NCBI RefSeq assembly: GCF_020026305.1
Contig: NZ_CP075691.1
Location: 3,162,001 to 3,226,000 of the forward strand
Direction: 5' to 3'
Length of the DNA stretch: 64,000 nucleotides
From: Streptomyces sp. 135
Lineage (GTDB): Bacteria; Actinomycetota; Actinomycetes; Streptomycetales; Streptomycetaceae
In this document: piece by piece, positions 58,810 to 64,000 of the stretch
Position numbering within the stretch: the stretch's first letter is position 1
How the letters are laid out: the number at the start of each line of letters is the position of its first letter
Program-made: the position numbers and the translations under genes
The notes under the pieces: generated by a model
Database searches by the model: none
What the model was told of the DNA's origin: nothing
What the model saw: only the letters and a program-made list of their open reading frames with translations

Positions 58810-59112
58810 ATGGCGAGGATTCCGGGCGCGGTCATGGCGGCGAGCGGGCTGATCGGTGGGTACGGCGTCGCCCGGTTCACCAAGAAGCGGCCCCTTGGCG
58901 GGGTCGTGCTCGCCGCCGCCGGGGGCCTCGCCGCCCGGCAGTGGCGGGAGGACGCCGGGGCGAAGACCGCCGCCGCGCTCAGCGCCGCGTACGTCGCCGG
59001 GTTCGCCGGGTCGCACCCGCTGGCCAAGAAGGTGGGCGCCTGGCCGTCCGTCCTCGGGGTCGCCGGCGCCGTCGGGGTCGCCTCGTACCTGTTCGCCGAC
59101 CGGCGGGGCTGA
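58810..59112 (+). CDS. Small hydrophobic membrane protein, unknown function
   Basis: A 100-aa protein with ATG 58810 behind GAGGTAGGG. Four short hydrophobic stretches (AVMAASGLIGGYGVARF, LGGVVLAAAGGLAA, TAAALSAAYVAGFAG, SVLGVAGAVGVASYLFA) with Lys/Arg between them suggest a membrane protein. Its last four codons (DRRG-stop) are the first part of a repeat that fills the gap after it. Confidence 0.65.
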   Translation: MARIPGAVMAASGLIGGYGVARFTKKRPLGGVVLAAAGGLAARQWREDAGAKTAAALSAAYVAGFAGSHPLAKKVGAWPSVLGVAGAVGVASYLFADRRG

Positions 59113-59185
59113 GCAGGCCGGGCACGCGATCGGCGGGGGCTGAGCCAACCCGGCACGCGACCGGCGGGGCCGAGCAGGCCACCCC
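59098..59185. repeat. 30-31-bp tandem repeat that copies the gene's end
   Basis: GACCGGCGGGGCTGAGCAGG (59098-59127 unit) recurs as GATCGGCGGGGGCTGAGCC (59128-59158) and a partial third (59159-59185). The first copy codes the C-terminus and stop of the membrane protein. Confidence 0.75.
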
Positions 59186-59217
59186 CGGCAGGCCGCCCCC
59201 GGTACGCCGCCGCCCCG

Positions 59218-60276
59218 TCACTCCGCCCGCGCCCCCCGGAACGTCGCCCGGTACACCCCCGGCGACACCCCCACCCCCGCCGCGAAGTGCTGCCTCAGCG
59301 ACGCGCCCGTGCCGAAGCCCGCCTCCGCCGCGATGCGGTCGACCGTGTGGTCCGTGGACTCCAGGAGCTCGCGCGCCCGCTCCACCCTGCGCTGCGTCAG
59401 CCACCGCATCGGCGTCAGGCCCGTCTCCTCGCGGAAGCGGCGGCTGAAGGTGCGTACGCTCATCGATTCGACCGCCGCCAGGTCGGCCAGCGTCAGGGGT
59501 TCGGCGAGGTGTGCCAGGGCCCAGGCGCGGGCGCCCGCCGTCGACGTCAGCCGCGGTTCCGCCAGCGGGCGTCGGATGTACTGGGCCTGGCCGCCCTCCC
59601 TGTGGGGCGGTACGACGGTGCGGCGGGCCACCTCCGCCGCGACCGCCGCGCCGTGCTCGGAGCGGATCAGATGCAGGCACAGGTCGATGCCCGCGGCCTC
59701 GCCCGCCGAGGTGAGCACCTCGCCCTCGTCGACGTAGAGGACGTCCGCGTCGACCCGCACCGCCGGGAACGTCCGTGCGAAGCGGTCCGACGACAGCCAG
59801 TGTGTCGTCGCCCGGCGGCCGTCCAGGAGACCGGCCGCCGCCAGGACGAACGCGCCCGTGCAGATGGACGCCACCCGGCGGGCCTCCCGGGGCGACAGGG
59901 CCGAGACCAGCTCCGGGGGCAGGGAGCCCGGCCCCAGGCTCTCGTCGCTCTCGTGCGACGCCGGGACGATCACCGTGTCCGCCGCCGCGACCACGTCCAG
60001 GCCGTGCGCCGCGTAGACCGGGAAGTCCGCGTCCGTCCGGATCCTGCCGGGCCGCGGGGCGCAGGTGCGGACGTCGTACAGGAGGTCACCGGTCGTCGCC
60101 GAGCGCGCCGTGCCCAGCAGCTGGTGCACCAGGCCGAGCTCCATCGGGAGTACGCCGTCCCTGATCAGGACCGCCACCATGGTCCGCTCCGAGGCCCGTC
60201 CCGAGGCCCGTTCAGAGGTCCGTTCCGAGGCCCGTTCAGAGATCCGCTCCGGCGTCCGCTCCGACTTCACCGCCAT
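59218..60276 (-). CDS. GlxA-family AraC regulator (DJ-1/PfpI plus AraC)
   Basis: A 352-aa regulator of the GATase1-like/AraC type. ATG 60276 gives a curious SERASERTSERASGRASERT repeat arm; ATG 60180 (MVAVLIRDG, with GGAG upstream) is an equally good start that drops it. The DJ-1/PfpI-like domain contains AVLIRDGVLPMELGLVHQLLG and the nucleophile-elbow-like VASICTGAFVLAAAGLLDG; the C-terminal AraC helix-turn-helix pair is LTLADLAAVESMSVRTFSRRFREETGLTPMRWL and DRIAAEAGFGTGASLRQHFAAGVGVSPGVYR. Target genes unknown. The name is unrelated to the oxidase GlxA above. Confidence 0.9.
   Translation of the reverse strand: MAVKSERTPERISERASERTSERASGRASERTMVAVLIRDGVLPMELGLVHQLLGTARSATTGDLLYDVRTCAPRPGRIRTDADFPVYAAHGLDVVAAADTVIVPASHESDESLGPGSLPPELVSALSPREARRVASICTGAFVLAAAGLLDGRRATTHWLSSDRFARTFPAVRVDADVLYVDEGEVLTSAGEAAGIDLCLHLIRSEHGAAVAAEVARRTVVPPHREGGQAQYIRRPLAEPRLTSTAGARAWALAHLAEPLTLADLAAVESMSVRTFSRRFREETGLTPMRWLTQRRVERARELLESTDHTVDRIAAEAGFGTGASLRQHFAAGVGVSPGVYRATFRGARAE
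60181..60265. repeat. 12-bp tandem repeat coding the SERA/SERT arm
   Basis: GAGGCCCGTTCA-like 12-bp units recur about seven times, giving the Ser-Glu-Arg repeats of the AraC gene's possible N-terminus. Confidence 0.75.
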
Positions 60277-60335
60277 GGCCGGATTTTTGCATGGGCGCTC
60301 GATCCGGCCGACGGCGCCCGCCAAGGCGGCGCCCG

Positions 60336-61892
60336 CTAAGGCGTCACCCCGCTCTCCCGTCCCTGCCGCCCCCCGCCGGGCCCCGCCTCCGGCGCCACCA
60401 TGGACAGCGGCGCCGCGATGTCCTCCAGCGACCGCCTCTCCGCCTTGACCGCGAACGCCGCCGCCACAAGGCCCGCCGCGCACATCAGCCCCGCGCCGAT
60501 CTGGAAGGCGAGGACCGTGTCGCCGACGACGCCCGACTCGGTCAGCTTGGCGAAGATCAGCGGGCCGCTGATGCCGCCGGCCGCCGTGCCGATCGCGTAG
60601 AAGAAGGCGATGGCCATGGCCCGGGTCTCCATCGGGAAGATCTCGGAGACGGTCAGATACGCGCTGCTCGCGCCCGCCGACGCGAAGAACAGGACGACGC
60701 ACCAGCACGCCGTGAGCGTCACCGCGCTCAGCGAGCCCCGGTCGAAGAGCCAGGCCGTGACGAAGAGCAGGACGCCGGAGACGATGTACGTAGACGAGAT
60801 CATGATCCTGCGGCCCACCGTGTCGAACAGTTTGCCGAGGAAGAGCGGGCCCAGGAAGTTGCCCGCGGCGATGACGGCGAAGTAGTAACCGGTGCTGCCC
60901 GAGGGGATGTCGAAGAACTTGGTCAGGATCGCGCCGAAGCCGAAGGTGATCGCGTTGTACAGGAACGCCTGTCCGATGAAGAGGGACAGGCCGAGGACCG
61001 CGCGCTTCGGGTAGTCGCGGAAGACCGTCTTGGCGATCAGGCCGAAGCCGATGCTCTTGCGCTGGTGGATGGTGATCTCACCGGCGGGCGGCGGCAGCGG
61101 CTTCCCCTTCTCCGCCTCGATCTCCCTCTCCACCGCCGAGACGAGGCCCTCCGCCTCCTCCCCCCGGCCGTGGATGAACTGCCAGCGCGGGCTCTCCGGG
61201 ACGTGGCGGCGTACGAGGAGGATCACCAGGCCGAGGACGACGCCCATGGCGAAGGTGAGCCGCCAGCCGAGATCCTTGGGGAAGATGTCGGTGTTGAGCA
61301 TGACGACGGAGAGCAGCGAGCCGCCGATCGCGCCCAGCCAGTAGCTGCCGTTGATGATGAGGTCGACGCGGCCGCGGTACTTGGACGGGATCAGCTCGTC
61401 GATCGCCGAGTTGATGGCCGCGTACTCGCCGCCGATGCCGAAGCCGGTCAGGAACCGGAAGAGGAAGAACCACCAGGCGTCGAAGGAGAGCGCCGTGAGG
61501 GCGGTGGCGCCGAGGTACACCGCGAGGGTCACCATGAACAGCTTCTTGCGGCCGAACTTGTCGGTGAGCCGGCCGAAGAACAGCGCCCCGGCGCAGGCGC
61601 CCGCCACATACAGGGCCGCCGCGATGCCGGTGACCTGGGCGGAGCTGATCGCCAGGCCGCTGCCCTCCTCGGAGAGGCGGCTCGCGATGTTGCCCACGGT
61701 GGTGACTTCGAGCCCGTCCAGGATCCAGACCGTGCCGAGGCCGATGACGATCATCCAGTGCCAGCGGGACCAGGGCAGGCGGTCGAGGCGGGCCGGCACG
61801 GCCGTGGTGACGGTGGCCTCGGAGCCCGAGCCGGGGCCGGAGCCAGGGCCAGGAGGCGGCGGGGGCGCGGCGGGCGTGGACGACGCGGTCAT
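60336..61892 (-). CDS. MFS transporter of the sugar/metabolite:proton symporter type
   Basis: A 518-aa integral membrane protein. ATG 61892 has GGAAGGAG upstream. A Pro/Gly-rich cytoplasmic start (about residues 1-35) precedes 12 helices. Motifs of the family are present: GRLTDKFGRKKLFM (loop 2-3), the ESPRW motif as VPESPRWQFIHGRGEE, FGIGGEYAAINSAIDELIPSKYRG and KLFDTVGRRIMI (second-half loop). It resembles the MHS and sugar-porter groups that import aromatic acids, dicarboxylates or sugars. Substrate not predictable. Confidence 0.9.
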   Translation of the reverse strand: MTASSTPAAPPPPPGPGSGPGSGSEATVTTAVPARLDRLPWSRWHWMIVIGLGTVWILDGLEVTTVGNIASRLSEEGSGLAISSAQVTGIAAALYVAGACAGALFFGRLTDKFGRKKLFMVTLAVYLGATALTALSFDAWWFFLFRFLTGFGIGGEYAAINSAIDELIPSKYRGRVDLIINGSYWLGAIGGSLLSVVMLNTDIFPKDLGWRLTFAMGVVLGLVILLVRRHVPESPRWQFIHGRGEEAEGLVSAVEREIEAEKGKPLPPPAGEITIHQRKSIGFGLIAKTVFRDYPKRAVLGLSLFIGQAFLYNAITFGFGAILTKFFDIPSGSTGYYFAVIAAGNFLGPLFLGKLFDTVGRRIMISSTYIVSGVLLFVTAWLFDRGSLSAVTLTACWCVVLFFASAGASSAYLTVSEIFPMETRAMAIAFFYAIGTAAGGISGPLIFAKLTESGVVGDTVLAFQIGAGLMCAAGLVAAAFAVKAERRSLEDIAAPLSMVAPEAGPGGGRQGRESGVTP

Positions 61893-62051
61893 GCGGGCGG
61901 CTCCTTCCGCTGTTCCCACGTCGCCGTACCGCTGCCGACTGGTGGCGCTGCGCGGGCGACGGCCCCCTCAACTCCGAGTGAGCAACTCCAGAGTGCCCGG
62001 CAAACGCTTCCTCACGCGCGCCGACCACCGCCGGAAGGCCCCAAGCCAAGC

Positions 62052-62101
62052 CCGTCACGCCACGCCACGCCACGCCACGTAACGTCACGTCACGTCACGC
62101 C
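62052..62101. repeat. 5-bp microsatellite
   Basis: CACGC repeated four to five times followed by GTCAC-type copies, in the gap between the MFS and DUF445 genes. Confidence 0.7.
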
Positions 62102-62113
62102 GACGGCAGCGCC

Positions 62114-63490
62114 CTACCCCACGAACAACCGCGACACCGTATAGATCGCCAGCCCCGCCAGAGAGCCGACCACCGTGCCGTTGATCCGGATGAACTGGAG
62201 GTCCCGCCCGATGTGCGCCTCGATCTTCTTCGAGGTGTGCTCCGCGTCCCAGCCCGCCACGGTGTCCGTGATCAGGGAGGTGATCTCGGCCCGGTAGGTC
62301 GTGACGACGTACACCGCCGCGCCCTCGACCCAGCCGTCCACCTTCTGCTGGAGCCGGCCGTCCTGCGCCATCCGGGCGCCGAGCGAGAGCAGCGAGGCCC
62401 GCACGCGCATCCGCAACTCGCTGCGCTCGTCCTCGGCGGCGGCCACGATCATGGACCGCACGGCCGACCAGGCGGAGGCGATGAGGTCCTGCACCTCACC
62501 GCGCCCGAGGACCTCCCGCTTGAGGCGCTCCACGCGCTCCCGCGTGTCCGAGTCGGACTGGAGGTCGGCGGCGAAGTCGGCGAGGAAGCGGTCGACGGCC
62601 CCGCGCGCGGGGTGCTCCGGCATGTCCCGCATCTCGGTGACGAAGCGCAGCAGTTCCTTGTAGACGCGGTCGCCGACCTTCTTGTCGACGAACCGCGGGG
62701 TCCAGCCGGGCGCCCCGCCCTGCACCGCGTCCATCACCGAGTCGGCGTGCTCGACCAGCCAGTCGTGGGCGCGTACGCAGACCAGGTCGACGACCCTGCG
62801 GTGGCCGCCGTCGGCGACGATCTTCTCCAGCATCTTCCCGATGCCCGGGGCGATCTCCTGGGCGTCGGCGCGGCGCGTGATGGCCTCGCCGACGACGGCC
62901 TGCACGTCGGAGTCGCGCAGGACGGTCAGCGCGCCCCTGAGCGCCGTGGCCAGTTCGGCCGTCACGCGGTCGGCGTGCGCGGGCTGGGCCAGCCAGGTGC
63001 CGAGGCGGCCGCCGATGCCCACGGCGTGCAGGCGGCCTCGTACGACGTCGGCGGAGAGGAAGTTCTCCCCCACGAAGTCACCGAGGGAGGCGCCCAGCTG
63101 GTCCTTCTTGTTCGGGATGATCGCCGTGTGCGGGATGGGCAGGCCGAGCGGGTGCCGGAAGAGCGCCGTCACGGCGAACCAGTCGGCAAGCGCGCCGACC
63201 ATGCCGGCCTCGGCGGCCGCCGCGACGTACCCCGTCCAGGCGCCGGCTCCGGAGTGCTGTGCCCACTTCGCCAGTACGTAGACGAGCGCGACGAAGACGA
63301 GCAGTCCCGTCGCCGTGATCTTCATACGGCGTACTCCGCGCCGCTTCTCCTCGTCGGCGGGGCTGTAGGTGAAGCCACCGGGGGCCGCCGGGGTCACCGG
63401 AGCCGCCGAGGGCACTCCGATCGGACCGCCTTCACCCGATAGGCGGCCATCACCCGATTCAGGCCTTTTCTCCGCATTTGCGCTCTGCAC
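62114..63490 (-). CDS. DUF445 family membrane protein
   Basis: A 458-aa protein. Frame is open from 63490. Pro/Gly/Glu-rich residues 1-50 precede a helix (MKITATGLLVFVALVYVLAKWA), then the DUF445 domain (AGMVGALADWFAVTALFRHPLGLPIPHTAIIPNKKDQLGASLGDFVGENFLS to LQFIRINGTVVGSLAGLAIYTVSRLF), which ends in another hydrophobic segment. The WFAVTALFRHP motif is the mark of this family, whose role is not established. Confidence 0.88.
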   Translation of the reverse strand: MQSANAEKRPESGDGRLSGEGGPIGVPSAAPVTPAAPGGFTYSPADEEKRRGVRRMKITATGLLVFVALVYVLAKWAQHSGAGAWTGYVAAAAEAGMVGALADWFAVTALFRHPLGLPIPHTAIIPNKKDQLGASLGDFVGENFLSADVVRGRLHAVGIGGRLGTWLAQPAHADRVTAELATALRGALTVLRDSDVQAVVGEAITRRADAQEIAPGIGKMLEKIVADGGHRRVVDLVCVRAHDWLVEHADSVMDAVQGGAPGWTPRFVDKKVGDRVYKELLRFVTEMRDMPEHPARGAVDRFLADFAADLQSDSDTRERVERLKREVLGRGEVQDLIASAWSAVRSMIVAAAEDERSELRMRVRASLLSLGARMAQDGRLQQKVDGWVEGAAVYVVTTYRAEITSLITDTVAGWDAEHTSKKIEAHIGRDLQFIRINGTVVGSLAGLAIYTVSRLFVG

Positions 63491-63705
63491 TCACTCCACC
63501 TGGCCCGTTCGCCTCGTCCTCATCCGCATGATTCCGCGTCATGTGTTCTCCGTCCCTTCCTCCCTACTCCTGGAACGAACGACAAGTTCCCGGCGTCTCA
63601 AAGAGCGGAGGGGGGCAGTGTCGGCCGCCTCACGGACCATGCCGCATCATGGGATGATCACACCGGAGCCTCGGGGCTCCCCCTGCCCGAGGAGACAGAG
63701 CCCGC

Positions 63706-64000
63706 ATGACCAAGCGACACGGTTATGCCCTTCTCGCCGCGGTCATCGCGGTCATAGTGGTGATTTCCGCCGCCATATACGTCGGCGTCGCCGGCACCGA
63801 CGACGGCTCGCAGGACACCATCAGCGCGGGTCCGCAGGGCCCCCGCAACTCCGCCGCCCCCGCCTCCTCCGGCACCTGGGTCGGCTCCTGGTCCGCCTCG
63901 CCCGCGGGGTACGAACCGGGCACGGAACGCAAGGGGTTCGCAGGCCGCTCCATCCGCAACGTCGTGCACACCAGCGTCGGCGGCGAGAGCGTCCGCATCA
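63706..64000 (+). CDS. Secreted SGNH-type esterase, 3' end outside window
   Basis: Only the first 98 residues lie in the window. ATG 63706 follows GAGGAGACAGAG. A signal peptide or anchor (RHGYALLAAVIAVIVVISAAIYVGV) leads to TWVGSWSASPAGYEPGTERKGFAGRSIRNVVHTSVGGESVRI, the beginning of the SGNH/GDSL hydrolases found in Streptomyces. The active-site Ser block is beyond the end, so the identification rests on the N-terminal domain. Confidence 0.8.
   Translation, partial: MTKRHGYALLAAVIAVIVVISAAIYVGVAGTDDGSQDTISAGPQGPRNSAAPASSGTWVGSWSASPAGYEPGTERKGFAGRSIRNVVHTSVGGESVRI

Overview
The window is high-GC actinobacterial DNA and almost certainly a Streptomyces chromosome. The supporting signs are very high G+C, dense GTG/TTG starts, many start-stop overlaps, HisKA_3 kinase/LuxR regulator pairs, an ATPase/HTH/DUF397 trio, and a cslA-glxA-cslZ hyphal-tip glycan cluster.

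Layout. 1-3.0 kb: ectoine/amino-acid type ABC importer (ehuC-ehuD-ehuA) and an IclR regulator. 3.1 kb: tRNA-Lys(CTT), then a DedA protein. 4.0-7.8 kb: two kinase/regulator pairs. 7.8-8.2 kb: a 19-bp minisatellite. 8.3-12.9 kb: MMPL exporter, small membrane protein and a third two-component pair. 13-15.3 kb: repeats and a fatty acyl-CoA ligase. 15.4-19.7 kb: a chitin/cellulose-active LPMO under a predicted DasR operator, an SPFH protein with a Gln-rich repeat arm, and an NlpC/P60 wall hydrolase. 19.9 kb: a second identical tRNA-Lys. 20-26.1 kb: FadR-type regulator, cslA, glxA, cslZ. 26.3-28.6 kb: GAF-ANTAR protein, then a cobalamin riboswitch driving cbtB-cbtA. 28.6-29.8 kb: class F sortase and secreted neighbour. 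30-35 kb: HAD phosphatase and a decayed 2-aminoethylphosphonate uptake/catabolism operon. 35-41 kb: interrupted LAQTG surface protein, 46-bp minisatellite, ROK regulator, Gfo/Idh dehydrogenase, secreted protein. 41-47.4 kb: FAH hydrolase, YidC paralogue, DUF6412, HxlR with MFS exporter, class E sortase, SEC-C protein.

47.5-55.2 kb is the most unusual part. It is a lower-GC island with Vsr, two related cytosine-C5 methyltransferases, two related winged-helix/HNH proteins (one lacking the catalytic His motif), an SNF2-type ATPase and a ParB-like protein coupled to it. I know no named defence system with exactly this set; it looks like an ATP-dependent restriction-modification system for an asymmetric site. 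55.4-58.1 kb holds regulators of the ATPase/HTH/DUF397 type. 58.2-64 kb is ordinary chromosome: deaminase, AraC-type regulator, MFS transporter, DUF445, and the start of an SGNH hydrolase.

A caution on quality: several genes between about 7 and 35 kb are broken by apparent single-base losses in G/C runs or by stop codons, and one ABC operon has collapsed into an in-frame chimera. These may be sequencing or assembly errors, or real decay; the sequence alone cannot decide.
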